A stretch of 64,000 bases of DNA, taken from Stomorhina lunata. Lineage: Eukaryota > Arthropoda > Insecta > Diptera > Rhiniidae. This document shows positions 23,816 to 35,755 of the stretch, one piece after another. How positions within the stretch are numbered: the stretch's first letter is position 1; each line of letters begins with the position of its first letter. The notes under the pieces are model-generated. The model ran no database searches, was not told the DNA's origin, and worked only from the letters and a program-made list of their open reading frames with translations. A program made the translations under genes and the position numbers. The stretch spans positions 108,867,468 to 108,931,467 of the forward strand of contig OW121743.1 in assembly GCA_933228675.1 (NCBI GenBank). The letters run 5' to 3'.

Positions 23816-25633
23816 TTATACCCACCATCAAAAAGAATGGGGGGTATATTGAGATTGTCATTCCATTTGTAATTTCCTTAATATTGGCTCAAAAATCAAA
23901 AACGATATATATTCTGAATCCTTATGAAATTCTAAGACGATTGAGCGATGTCCGTCTGTCTGTCTGTCTGTCTGTTGAAATCACAATAACGCCTAAACGA
24001 AAGGAGCTAGCTCACTGAAACTTAGCAAAAACATTCTTCATTTATGAGAAAATTTTAGTATTGAAATTGGGCAAAATCGGTTAACATTTGACCATAGCTC
24101 CCGTATAACCTCGTCTACGCCAGTCGCTTTTTTGCTAATAAATGATAAATTATAACAGCTATGATGACAAAATTTGGTATCTAGAAGTTTTACATAAGCA
24201 CTAGGCAGCATATAAAATTTCATTGAAATCGGTTTACATTTAACCATAGCTCCCATATAAAAAACATACGGAAACAGCCTAAATTCCACCTGAAATTCAC
24301 TTAAATGCCAATAAATGCTAAAATGTAATAGCTTTGGTCACCAAATTTAGCACAAATAAGTCTTATGTAAATACCAGCCAGTGTGCAAAATTTTGTCACA
24401 ATCGTCACCATTTGACCATAGCTCCCATATAAAAAACTTACGGAAACACAAAAATACAAAAAGAAAAGAGGGTTTATGTCCGTCTGTCCGCTAGATAAAA
24501 GCGCGATAGCGCCTTAACTGTAAGGGCTACAGCAACAAAATTTTACAAAAGGAAGTCTTATGTGAATGCCAGCCAGTGTGCAAAATTTTGTTACAATCGG
24601 TCACCGTTTGACCATAGCTCCCATATAAAAAACTTACAGAAACACAAAAATCAAAAAGAAAAGGAGATTTATGTCCGTCTGTCCGTCAGATAAAATCGCG
24701 ACAGCTCCTTAACTACAAAAGCTAGAGCGACAAAATTTTACAAAAGTATTTCTGATATGTAACAAAAGTTGTGTACTGAAAATGGGCGAAATCGGTTCAC
24801 ATTTAGTTAGAGCTCCCATATAACCCTGCCCCGGGAAACACATGAATGCTGATAAATTGAGTACAATTGTAATAGCTATGACGACTAAATTTAGAATAGA
24901 GAACTTTTATGCAACTATTAGTCAGTATATTAAATGTTATAGGAATCGGTCCATTTTTGACTATAGCTTTCATATAAAAAACACTCCCGGAAACCAAAAA
25001 ATATTTAGCAAGGACCAGTTAAAAGCTATTAAATTAGAAACTATGACAGCTATTACCACTAAATTTTGCAAAAATAAGCTTTATATAAATACCAGCCAGT
25101 GTGCGAAATTTTGTTGCAATCGGTCAACATTTGGCTATAATTCTTATATATATATATATATATTACATCCCCTTTTTTTATATCTACAATCAAAAAGATT
25201 CTGAGGTACAAGCAGCATATTAAGATTTGTATATGGTAGATGCATTAGGACCTCCTAACAAAATATATGGACCACTCGTATTACTATCAACTACTTTATC
25301 CTAACTAAATATTAAGCTAAAGGAAAAGTACTTAACAACTTATTAATGTAAAACCATACCCGGTTACGATAGTGAATTTTGTTCAAAGTAAATTAATACT
25401 AGGGAAACCACTTACATACTTTTGAATGTTGAACTATAAAGCTACTGCAACCGAAGTAATTCCAAATATTTTACTAACAATACCAACTAGCGTAACAACT
25501 TTTTTCCAATTTAGTCCACGTTTTGAATTTTCTGCACCCTCGTAGATATATGAGATATGTTTCTAAATTTAACACAACTTGATGGTGGGTATATAAGATT
25601 CGGCACAGCCGAATATAACACTCTTACTTGTTT
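23816..25633 (+). mobile_element. Hairpin-ended dispersed repeat with internal tandem repeats
   Basis: Ends are inverted: TATACCCACCATC at 23817-23829 and its complement GATGGTGGGTATA at 25581-25593. Right of this lies a hairpin ATTCGGC-ACA-GCCGAAT, then CTTACTTGTTTA. Near the left end is a GTCCGTCTGTCTGTC tract (23950). The interior is about seven copies of a module whose landmark ACCATAGCTCCCATATAAAA recurs near 24091, 24243, 24415, 24611, 24807, 24959 and 25131. Spacings are about 152, 172, 196, 196, 152 and 172. Modules share TATGACGACTAAATTT, CCAGCCAGTGTGCAAAATTT and CAATCGGTCACC. No coding capacity is recognised, and the superfamily is not assigned. Confidence 0.85.
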
Positions 25634-25739
25634 ATTTCTGAAATTAAATAACTAAAATACCAGAGGTAGACACATAGAGAACAGAACAAAAAATCGTGGG
25701 CAGAGTTGCCATTTTTTATACTTTTAACTGAAGTAGGTA

Positions 25740-26955
25740 TTTGTCTATAGACATTTTTTATCAACATTTTTTTTTATAGTATTTTTTTATCAAAATGTTT
25801 TTATTGAAAATTTTTTATCAAAAATTTTGTTATCAAAAATTTTTTCTATAGAACAATTTTTTATCAAAAAATTTTCTATAGCAAAAGTTTTTATCAAATG
25901 TTTTTCAAGGAGAATTGTTTATAGAAAATTTTTTTTATCAGAAATTTTTTTATCAACATTTGTTCTATAGAACATTTTTTTTATTAAAAATTTTTCTATA
26001 GAAAATATTTTACCAAAAATGTTTCTATGGAAAAGTAATTTATCAAAAATTTCTGTTTATTTTAAACATCTTATATATACATTTTTTTTTCAAACATTTT
26101 TCTAATGAATTTTTTTTTTATCAAAAATTGATCTATAAAATCTATTTTGATAAAAAATTGTTGTATAGAAAATTTTTTTACTATAAATTTTTCGATAAAA
26201 TTTTTTTTTATCAAAAATTTTTCTACAGAAATTTTTTTTATTAAAAATTTTTCTGTAGAAATTTTTTTATAATATTTTTTTTTTTTTGTGGAAAATTTTT
26301 TATTAAACATTTTTCCATAAAAAATTTTTTATTAAAAATTTTTCCATAGAAATTTTTTTCAAACATTTTTTTTATAGAAATTTTTTTTATCAAAATTTTT
26401 TCTATAGATCATTTTTTTTTAATTTTTCTATAGAAAATGTTTCTATGGATCAAAAATTTCTGTTTACTTTAAACTTCTTATCTATATAAAATTTTTTTAT
26501 CAACAATTTTTATATAAAAAATTTTTTATCAAAAATTTTTGTATAGACAATTTTTTTCTATAAAATTTTTCTATTGAAAATTTATCAATAATTTTTTTAT
26601 AGAAAATTTTTTATCAACAATTTTTCTATAGAAAATTTTTTATTAAAAATTTTTATATAGAAAATTTTTTTATAAAAATGTTTCTATTGAAAATTTTTTT
26701 ATCAAAAATTTTTCTATAGAGAATTATTTTTTTATTAAAAATTTTTCTATAGAAAATTTTTTTTATCAAAAATTCTACAGAAAAATATTTCTGTAGAAAA
26801 AATCTTTACGAAAATTTTGGTTTTGAAAAAAATTTGTATCAAAAGTTTTTGTATAGAAAAATTTTGTTTGAGATAATTTTTCGATAGCAATTTTTTTTTT
26901 GAAAATTTTCACATAAAAATATTTTTATCAAAAAAATTTCTATAAATAATAGTTT
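25740..26955. repeat. Degenerate AT satellite (TTTATCAAAAATTTTTCTATAG modules)
   Basis: Modules of TTTTTCTATAGAAAATTTTT alternate with TTATCAAAAA, with many indels. Same orientation and vocabulary as 1-856. The 79-codon minus frame here is repeat-derived. Confidence 0.82.
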
Positions 26956-28445
26956 TTATTATAGTGAAAACACCATACGAATTTTTGAAAACACTACTCA
27001 TATTCACTATTCGAATATGTATTTATATCTTCTAAAATAGTAAACGAAAGTAATAGATCCTAGGCGATAAAATTGATTGTATTGAGCCCACTTTTATACG
27101 AGCCCTATTAAATATTTCGGGATAATATTAAAGGGTTATTATAAATAGCTTATACTATTATATTAATCTTTATTGTTCAACTGTTTTACGACATTTTCTT
27201 ATATTCAAAAAATTCGAATTCAAATGGCAAATTCTTGTAGGCGTTTACTTTGACATTTCGCCAAAAAAAACTACAAATAAAACATCAATATCAAACGAAT
27301 GAGCTGACAAGGAACATTTATTTTTAAAATAAAATGTACACTTAATTCGAAAAATATACTGAAAAATATAATATGTAGTTTTTTCTTTTGCCAAATCAAT
27401 AAAAGAATTATCTACTTTCTTTATATTTCTTCCCCTAAAAGACAAGTGAAAAAACAAATAAAAGAAACGACGACTTCCCAAAACTCTTAAAAAGATTTCC
27501 AATAATAATATGTCTACGAAAAGATATTCGTATTACCGGCGCTTTCTGAGAAGAGCTGGAAAAAAGTGCATCAAATCATTACAATGAGTAAAAACAACAA
27601 AAATTAAAATCATGCTGCCATTGAGACATACTCTCATGTATCTCACAATAAGCGCCCAAGTTAAAATTTCATAAAAAACTGTCAAATTTGACATTCGGTG
27701 GCGACAATGAGTACTATTTTATATTTGTTTTGCTCTACACAGTTGCAACTGCAGTGTGTCGCGCGCTCTGTATCGCAGCAGCAGCAGCATTTTAAAGAGC
27801 ACTTAACGTACAAAAGATTAGTCAAGATTTTGTGTATTTTAGATTGATGCGCTTAATGCTGTTAGCAGAAACATTTAAAACAAAAAATATTTATATACGT
27901 CTGTATATATTTTTAGAGTATGTGTAAAACACTTAAGAGTTTAAGTATTTTTTTTTTTTACTTTTTCATTATAGTCATTAGATGTTAGTGTGACGTTTAA
28001 TGAAATGAATGAGCAAAAATGAAAAACGTAATGCATATGAACTCATGTAAACGAAAACAAAGTAATATAATGAATTTTCCACGAAAAGTGAGAGTTTAGA
28101 TAGTCACAGTAATAGTTTTCATATGAAATCTTTTCAAGTGCTCATTTGTGTATGAGTTTCAAAAGAAATGGCTCTTAATGGTGCAAAAAAAAAAATGACA
28201 AGTAATGTGAAAATATATACTTTTTTTCCTTAATTGTTGTTTGTATTTAAGTTTAAATCTATTATATTAAATTGTTAACCCTTCCAAGGTCCTCTATGGA
28301 TGACTAAACTCAACTTTTAATTAATGCCTTTAGTCTTAGATACATTACCTTCTTAGCCTCAGAAAGCTTACGGCATATGTACTAGATTATGGGCTATTTA
28401 TCAAACAATGACCTTATATGAATGTATAGAGTCACCATCTCCGCT
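26956..28445. other. Unique DNA, no gene recognised
   Basis: Contains a CAG run (27774-27789) in a locally more GC-rich patch (27720-27800, with GTGTCGCGCGCTCTG). The 85-codon minus frame at 27245-27502 has no recognisable domain. The patch may be conserved host non-coding sequence, but nothing here proves it. Confidence 0.5.
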
Positions 28446-29720
28446 TTTGATGAAATTCTATATAGGAAATTTTTCGATACAAAAATTTTGTATAGAAAAT
28501 TTTTCCATACAAAAACTGTATATAGACAATTTTTCGATTCAAAAATCTAAATAGAAAATTTTTCGATACAAAAATATATTTTATATAGGAATTTTTTTAA
28601 TACAAAAATTTTATATAGAAAATTTTTCGATACAAAAATTTTATATAGAAAATTTTTTAATACAAAAATTTTATATAGAAAATTTTTCAATACAAAATTG
28701 TATATAGAAAATTTTACGATACAAAAATTTTCTATACAAAATTTTTCGATACAAAAATTTTATATAGAAAATTTTTCGATACAAAAATTTTAGATAGAAA
28801 ATATTTCGATCCAAAAATTTTATATAGAAAATATTTCGATCCAAAAATTTTATATAGAAAATTTTTTGATACAAAAATTTTATATAGAAAATTTTTCGAT
28901 ACAAAAATTTAATATAGGAAATTTTTTTGATACAAAAATTTTATATAGAAAATTTTTCGATATACAAATTTGGTATAGAAAATTTTTCGATATACAAATT
29001 ATATATAGAATATTTTTCGATACAAAAATTTTACATAGAAAATTTTCGATACAAAAATTGTATATAGAAAATTTTTCGATACAAAAATTTTATATATAAA
29101 ATTTTTCGATACAAAAATTTTAAATAGAAAATTTTTCTATACAAAAATTTTATATAGAAAATTTTTCAAAACAAATATTTTATATAGAAAATATTTCAAT
29201 CCAAAAATTTTTCGATAGAAAATTTTTCGGTACAAAAATTTTTTGATACTAAATTTTTCGATACAAAAATTTTATATTGAAAATTTTTCGATACAAAAAT
29301 TTAATATAGAAAATTTTCGATACAAAAATTTTATATAGAAAATTTTTGATACAAAAATTTTATACAGAAAATTTTTTGATACAAAAATTGTATATAGAAA
29401 ATTTTTAGATATAAAAATTTTATATAGAAAATGTTTATATAAAGTATAGAAAATTTTTCGATACAAAAATAAATTTTATATAGACATTTTTTTTAATACA
29501 AAAACTTTATATAAAAAATTTTGTGATACAAAAATTTTATATAGAAAACTTTTCGATACAAAAATTTTATATAGAAAATTTTTCGATACAAAAATTTTAT
29601 ATAGAAAATTTTTCGATACAAAAATGTTAAGTAGAAAATTTTTCGATACAAAAATTTTATATAGAAAATTTTTTGATACAAACATTTTATAAAGAAAATT
29701 TTTCGATATAAATATTTTAT
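28446..29720 (+). repeat. 30-bp AT satellite array
   Basis: The unit is GATACAAAAATTTTATATAG followed by AAAATTTTTC, 30 bp, about 40 copies with moderate divergence. Because the unit is divisible by three, both strands show open frames with a 10-residue period (YRKIFYIKFL on minus); these are artefacts. Matching arrays lie at 57220-59260 and 61105-62780. Confidence 0.93.
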
Positions 29721-29723
29721 CTT

Positions 29724-29906
29724 ATGAACCGCCGTAGTATAGCAGGTTAGTCATTCGCCTAGCATACTTGAGGTCCCAAGTTCGATCCCCGGCCAGACAC
29801 TTTCGAAGAAAAAAAATTAAAAAAAAAACACTCCGTTCGGAGCCGGAACGTATGTCCCTTTCAATGAGTCTAAAAATAGAATCGGATGCAGGTCATTGTT
29901 CCAATT
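29724..29906 (+). mobile_element. tRNA-derived SINE, partial copy
   Basis: Starts TGAACCGCCGTAGTATAGC. A box region TAGCAGGTTAG at 29740-29750, B box GTTCGATCC at 29780-29788, then an A-rich spacer and TCCGTTCGGAGCCGGA. The middle of the body (the CTCAGCTAGCCACTGG section seen in other copies) is missing, and it stops at TTCCAATTGGAA, abutting the transposase relic. No target duplication found. Confidence 0.8.
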
Positions 29907-30737
29907 GGAAATGGACGGGGTTCAAGCAAAAATTGGACGATACTGCCGTAAATTTACGTTCGACATTCGTACGAAGTTCATCAATCGTCTCTGGCTTGTG
30001 GGCATATACCATAGATTTGACGTAGCTCCACAGAAAATAGTGTAACGGCGTCAAATTGCACAACCGAGGCGTCCTTTTGACTGGACCATTTCGTGAGATA
30101 ACACGTTCTCCAAAATTGGTTTTCAATAAATTGATTGCGACATTCGCTGTGTGGCTTGCGGCGCCATCCTGTTGGAACCACATGTCCTCTAAGTCCATAT
30201 CATCCATTTGAGGTTAGAAATATTTGGTTATCATTGAACAGTAGCGATTCCCCATTCATAATAACGTGCCGGTCTTGATTATTACGGAAGAAGTACGGCC
30301 CAATGACGCCGCCGGCCCATAAACCGCATTAAACCGTAACATTTTCGAGATATAATGATGACTGGTATAGCAGGTTGGCATACCAGAGGCCCAAGTTCGA
30401 ATCCTGGCCAGACTCAGTCGAAAAAATAAATTTTCAAAAAAGCGGCGGTTCACTTCACAACTCAGCTAGCCACTGGTTATTGAGTATTACGCTATATAAA
30501 ACTTCTCTAACTAATGCATTTGAGTCAATGAGTTGCAATTGGAATGTTGTCGGGGAATTATGGAGTATGTGTCGATTGCTACCTGTCCAATATTATGTTT
30601 AGTGACGAAGACATTCAGCCAGAAATTAGTCTCATCGCTGAAAATGACTTTTCTCTAAACCTTGAGGCCACTGACTCTGAATTTTGGTAGCAAATTTTAA
30701 TAATTTCTACTCGTTGTTGGCTCGTGTATCTTTTCAT
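29907..30737 (-). pseudogene. Mariner-superfamily transposase, decayed
   Basis: On the minus strand the frame starts at ATG 30737 with MKRYTSQQRVEIIKICYQNS, matching the usual N-terminus of this family. It then jumps, through a large deletion of the DNA-binding domain, to FSDETNFWLN-like sequence (first catalytic D, near 30625-30650). After the SINE come CGLWAGGVIGPYFF (with a stop just before it) and the frame 29893-30207 containing MWFQQDGAASHTANVAINLL (second catalytic D). The third block reads LCNLTPLHYFLWSYVK where CDLTPLDYFLW is expected, so both conserved aspartates there are changed (to N and H). The last residues, HFQLEQ, come from the adjacent SINE. Inactive. Confidence 0.8.
30352..30575 (+). 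mobile_element. tRNA-derived SINE, inserted in the mariner relic
   Basis: Shows GGTATAGCAGGTTGGCATAC, B box GTTCGAATC (30395-30403), the body CTCAGCTAGCCACTGGTTAT and AACTTCTCTAACTAATGCAT, and ends near GTTGTCGGGGAATTAT. About 15 bp between the A and B boxes and part of the 3' body are deleted. Flanking sequence on both sides is one transposase frame, so this is a nested insertion. Confidence 0.8.
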
Positions 30738-30840
30738 TATGAAATGGTAAAGCTTTCTGAAGAGAAATATCAAAAGAGCTGCAAGAAATATTTTGTCGTC
30801 TGCTGTCCCTGTCGCTGTACTTTTTTAGCGCCCTTGTTGA

Positions 30841-33706
30841 AAAACCCGATACAAAGCTCCTTTATGTTATCGGTGTTAAAAATCATTCATATCTAAATGA
30901 TATGATATTTAAAACAAATGAGAATTATTTTTTCAGAAAAATGAAATACTTTATGATTACCTTCAAACAAGCTACAAGCTGTTTTTGACTTTGTCATAAA
31001 TGACATACATTTCCTAACGACTACACATTCATATTTATTTAATAATGCCTTTTAGCGGTACATTTAACTTGAAAAGGGTTAAAATGAAGAGCAACAAGAA
31101 TAAACAATTTTAAAATTTCAGTTTCTTTTACCACTTACTCGTCTACACACATACACACACTTATGTAGATAGATGCAGATATTCAAATGTTGAGCATTTT
31201 TCGTGCATTGCTTTTCTTGAATATTTATGCGTAAGCCCACAGCAAAGTGTTAAAGCTGTGTCGGGTGCTGCATCTACTCAGTGTCAGAAATGTTTCATTT
31301 TTTTTTTTTGCTGTAAAATTTTTCATATTCCTTTTGGTTACATTTTGTTTTTTTTTTGACTTTCATATATATTTTGAAAATTTTTATAATGTTTTGTTTG
31401 AGGCCAAGGTCCCAATTTGCATACAAACTCAGTGGCTATAATATGAAGCAAGGATATTGGGCGAGAAAATAAAGCATACAGAGAAAAATCTTAACGTAAA
31501 AGTAGGAAGAGAAATTTTTAAGCTAAATTGTTTAAAAACTCTTTACACTTCAAAAATGGTAATAATAAAAATTATCATACATATAAATTGTACATATATA
31601 TTAAGTATGAAACACAATTGGAACGAAGCATGAAACACAATTGGAACGAATATTCGTCGTTAGAAAAAGAACATATGGGTTTATATGAGAGTTCTCACAA
31701 TTGATGCGTACTACGAAATTGCGTATCGAACAATGCGATAGGTTTATTTCTATTTCATACGCAGACGAACGACGACTAAACCGGTTTAGAGTGGCTGTAT
31801 TTCAATTTCTTTTGTAAAATATTAGAAATTATATGTGTTCTTGTTAAATATGGTCACCTTTTAAAATGTAAACAAAAAAATATGTATTTCACATAAAATT
31901 ATTTAAATGTAATAATCTTGTGTAATAACAAAAGAATAAAATTAAAAAATTCCAAATATTGTGAGTGCGCGATATCTCCGAAAGTGTAAGTAATTTATTC
32001 GTCCCAAATGTGTTCAATGGACGAATTTACAAGACGAAATTTTAAAGCCGAATTCATTTCGTCCAGGTCATTTGTCTCAACTGTGTTTCTACCTTTAGGC
32101 CTTCAAAAAGTTCGATTACAAATTTTTTGTAGATGACTATAAAATGTAATATCTCTGTTATTACTGCTTAAAATGTCACATTTAAAGCTCTTTTTTGTTT
32201 AAATAAATTTTTAAAATTCTACTATTCTGTAACAAAATCGTATTTTTTTGTTTTGTAATTTAGATAATAGATTTACTCCTTCTGACGCTGACGAACTAAC
32301 CAACCATCGAAACGGACTTCGAGGAATGGTTATCCCCATCAACACTTTTTAGTTTTATTAATAAAACAGTTTTTTCGTTAAGAGTAGTGTAATTATTATT
32401 GCCTTTCACTGTATGCCATATATACTATGTATGTGTGTGTAAGTGTAAGTTTAATTATTATTTTTGTGTATTTCTTTTATTTCTACCATGTTTGTTATTT
32501 TTACATTTTAATATTAAAGTTATTAATTTTAAATGACATTTATTACGACAAAAAATACGCAACATTTACATACACTAGCATACTTATGCAATTTTGTATA
32601 CACTCACACTTACACACACAAACAGTATTCATATCAGAACTGAATATATTGGTAGTATGCAGCAACAGGACAGGAAAAGGACATGATGTCCTTTATTACC
32701 ATGATGATGTTGCTGTTGCTTCTGCTGCTGCGGATTCTTTTTGTCTTATTTTCGTTGTATTTTGCGTTACTTAATTGCACTGCGGGAATCATTATAACGG
32801 AAAAATAACGAACTTTTCTTTTCCACTTCTTTTTAATTTATGTTATATTTTTTCTCTCTCATGCTCAACTCATTCATATATTCTTTAACTTTTTTTATGT
32901 GGGTTTCAACTTTTTTTTACTAGAGCATCACTTTGGCTTTTATCTTTCCACAGCAAGAGTGCAATTAAATGACAACTTTAGCTTAAGCATGTTGAGCTTC
33001 CCGGCCTTTGCAAACATCTCGTTAAGTATTAGAGATCAAATTACTAAATGTGCGTTTGGAATGGTTTTAAACTTGTCTATTAATGATCAATTACATTAAG
33101 AAATGCAACAATGTTGCATTATTCTATTACTTATTGATCAAAAGCAATTTATTTTAAAACAAGATATTAGCTTGTTTTTCGGTATAATTAATAGACCGAC
33201 CACATGTGGAAAAATTTTGTTCAATCACACATACAGATATACCTATAAATCGTGCCTAAATTAACATTTCTATACCAAATGTAAAATCAAATATATTGGT
33301 TGTGTTCTCGTATGAAGCGAAACTACCAACACCAGTCCGAAGTTACCCAAAAATCACCAAAATGTGTTTCCGTACTCTGTTGAGGTTTGAGTCTTTACTT
33401 AATTGCTAGAGTAATTTCATTGTCCCTCTTACTCAAAAATGCACAGATTTTTTCTTGGAGTGAGTTTGGGTAACAACTTATGTCAATTGTTTGAGAAAAT
33501 TATTCTTCAATTACATCCATTTGTCCGAACTCACCCAGAAAGTAAAGAAAAAACCTTCCTGCCGTGTTAAGGTAACATGAAATTTCATAGCATTATAAAA
33601 ATATTTCTATATTCAATTAATTGGAAGCGGTTCATATTAGACCAATTCTCTCACAGAATATTTACTCTCAAAAGTCATTTAATACCCCCAAAATCACAAT
33701 AATACA
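30841..33706. other. Unique AT-rich DNA with one dispersed-repeat patch
   Basis: No gene recognised. Near 31609-31645, AAACACAATTGGAACGAA is directly repeated. At 32296-32313 the 18-mer CTAACCAACCATCGAAAC, also found in both copies of the 15.2-17.3 kb duplication, is followed by a TTTTATTAATAAA stretch, so a dispersed element ends here. Open frames such as 32427-32774 are F/Y/I-rich and include a TGCTGTTGCTTCTGCTGCTG run; not called as genes. Confidence 0.5.
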
Positions 33707-34021
33707 TTAACCCATTAGTGGACATGGACAACCAGCGAATCGATTTGCACCAAACTTGGAACATATAGTAATTAATGTGTCTTAAACCCAAATTTGTTGT
33801 CAAATTATCTATAGCGGGCAGCCAGCCCGTCCCGTATGGGAGTGCCATATGGCACTCATGTCCACTTCAGTTTTGGCTTATTCAATATATGTATAAACTA
33901 ATAATTTGTATAGGTTTTAATAAAAAACAAAATCAAAATCAGTTGAGATTTGCTGTAAAATCACTTAAAACTTCATACAAATTTGAGTGCTATATGGCAC
34001 TTTTGTCCTATAATGGGTAAA
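33707..34021. mobile_element. piggyBac-like MITE, 307 bp
   Basis: The left end is TTAA followed by CCCATTAGTGGACAT (33711 on). The right end is GTCCTATAATGGG followed by TAAA (34018-34021), a likely mutated TTAA. TTAA targets plus CCC-starting ends fit piggyBac. Inside is a perfect 18-bp palindrome GAGTGCCATATGGCACTC (33840-33857) and a near copy GAGTGCTATATGGCACTTTT (33985-34004). No coding capacity; the open frame across it is incidental. Confidence 0.65.
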
Positions 34022-34039
34022 TATAAAACAAATTAATAT

Positions 34040-34135
34040 TGCATGATCAAAATTGGCGTTTACACAAACACAACTCGATGTGCAAAATTTTGCGGCAATT
34101 GATCCATTTTGAATCTAGCCCCAAATTACTAAAAT
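34040..34135 (+). repeat. Relic of the 23.8-25.6 kb dispersed repeat module
   Basis: TGATCAAAATTGGCGTTTAC, then TGTGCAAAATTTTGCGGCAA, TTGATCC and ATCTAGCCCC mirror the order of motifs in one module of that element, at reduced identity. Confidence 0.5.
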
Positions 34136-34480
34136 ATACAAAAATCCTATAAAAATGTTATTATGGTATGATGACTTAAAAAAGACTTTAGAATAAATTA
34201 TAATTATCTAAAAAAAACGTAGCTTGGGTTGTAGGCCTTATTATCGTGCAAAAAAATTTTAGAAAGTTATACGCAAAAAAAACGATTTTAACGAGGTTTG
34301 TTAGTTAACTTATCGACCCATAGCTCAGCTTTAAAATATCATATCATTTTTGATACATTTACAAAACCAAAGTATTTTTTTGTATAGAAAAACAATTTTG
34401 TTCCATTTTTTGACTTTAGTAGCATTTTATTATGAACTAGCAGTATCCTGCGCGCGTTGCTGCTCTACCAACTAAAATAA
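34136..34480. other. Unique AT-rich DNA
   Basis: Nothing recognised except a CTGCGCGCGTTGCTGC patch (34448-34463), which looks like a repeat edge but could not be assigned. Confidence 0.4.
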
Positions 34481-34794
34481 GTTTGAAGGAAAGATATTAC
34501 ACAGATATCCAATTAATTTTGAATCATTTTATTCACTTTGTTCGATCAGCACATGATCAAATGCATATTTTACGATTCAACTAAAATAATTTTAAAGGAA
34601 AGACATTACACAAATATCCAATAAATTTTGAATCATTTTATTCACTTTGTCCGATCAGCATATGATCAAATGCATATTTGACGATTCAATTTATTTGGAT
34701 TAATTTCCGGTGGCGCCATCTGGAGAACGTTAGTCTAACCAACTTAAAAACCTTCATTGGCTCATGCACACCAACTTGGCTTAAGATTATAATC

Positions 34795-35755
34795 TGTCTA
34801 CTCTTTTGCAGATGATAGTAACATTTGCCATTCGTATTCATTCAATCATAGACCAAACCTTTTAGAGATTGGCACTATGAGGCAAAACATGAATGAATCA
34901 TTAAACCGCGATTTAGAAACAATCTCAGAATGGGGTCGTGCGAATAGAGTCGATTTTAATGCGCGGAAAACTCAGTGTTGTATGATTACGCACAAATGTA
35001 CGGCGGATCATGTTACTTCATCTGTATTAATGGGTGGTGAAGATATCGAGAAAACAGATACTCTTGATGTTCTGGGCATAAGAATTCAATATGATGTCCG
35101 TTGGACTGATCACATATTTCAAGTGTCGAAAGAAGCACTCAAGTGTCTCGGTTTTCTTAAACGGTGTGAGAGATACTTCACTCCATCTGATCTCATTACT
35201 ATTTACACCACCTACACTCGACCGAAAATGGAATACAACTCTCATGTATGGGCCGGTGCTTCAAAGTGTATTTTGGAGCTTCTCGACCGAGTGCAGGAGA
35301 GGGCGAAGGTGCTTATTGTTGACAGTAGGGTATCCAACTCTATTGATTCACTAGAACACCGTCGCAGTGTGGGTTGTGTCACACTGTTCTATCGTTACTA
35401 CCTTGGAATGTGCTCTAATGAAATACGGGAACTTGTTCCTGAAACTCGAATTTTTCTACGCAATACACGTCTGTCTGTTAGATCTCATCCCTTCGTAGTC
35501 GATGGGCCAGTAGACAGAACAACACACTACAGAGAAAATTCATTATTTAGCCGTACAGTTCGTATGTGGAATTTACTTTCCGCAGAAATTTTCCCTGCCA
35601 GTTGCAATATAGGGAAGTTCAAATCAAATGTCCATAAACACTACTTCATCTATCCACCCTCCCATAACCTATTTTCCTAGTTCCAACACAATTCATTGCA
35701 TAAGTAGGAGTCAGCCCCTGAGTGCTGGTCCTAAATAATAAAAAAAAATAAATAT
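34795..35755 (+). mobile_element. 5'-truncated non-LTR retrotransposon
   Basis: Begins inside the reverse transcriptase at the catalytic YADD-type box, runs through the reading-frame end (35680) and a 60-75-bp 3' UTR (AGTCAGCCCCTGAGTGC), and ends in an A-rich tail AATAATAAAAAAAAATAAAT. 5' truncation with an A-rich tail is typical of LINE insertion. It interrupts the 120-bp minisatellite. No target duplication was identified with certainty. Confidence 0.85.
34799..35680 (+). pseudogene. LINE reverse transcriptase, C-terminal part
   Basis: The open frame enters at SFADDSNICH (34802 on; the ADD is the polymerase active site). It continues in frame through SEWGRANRVDFNARKTQCC (the GR..NF...KTQ block), LGIRIQYDVRWTDHI, YTRPKMEYNSHVWAGAS, IDSLEHRRSVGCVTLFYRYY and the C-terminal FSRTVRMWNLLSAEIFPASC to TAG at 35680. 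About 290 residues remain, without internal stops. There is no RNase H domain after the thumb, which separates it from the I-like LINE at 44959-50182; a CR1- or Jockey-related clade is likely but not certain. Endonuclease, fingers and palm are missing, so it is not functional, although the remaining frame is undamaged, suggesting a recent insertion. Confidence 0.88.

Larger units (their letters stand above)
29907..30840 (-). mobile_element. Mariner-superfamily element, deleted and SINE-interrupted
   Basis: Transposase remains lie on the minus strand on both sides of a SINE piece (30352-30575). The 5' part (30576-30840) has an untranslated leader with AGCGACAGGGACAGCAG and the start of the transposase. 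The 3' part (29907-30350) has the catalytic core. Terminal inverted repeats were not recognised, so element limits are approximate. Confidence 0.75.

Noticed and set aside
28671..29685. Multiple overlapping open frames with YRKIFYIKFL periodicity, also at 57359-57977 and 61012-62263
   Set aside because: They arise on both strands and in several frames from a 30-bp AT repeat whose length is divisible by three.
30684..30896. 70-codon plus-strand frame as a gene
   Set aside because: It is antisense to the start region of the decayed transposase.
33775..34020. 81-codon open frame
   Set aside because: It lies wholly inside the piggyBac-like MITE and crosses its terminal repeat.
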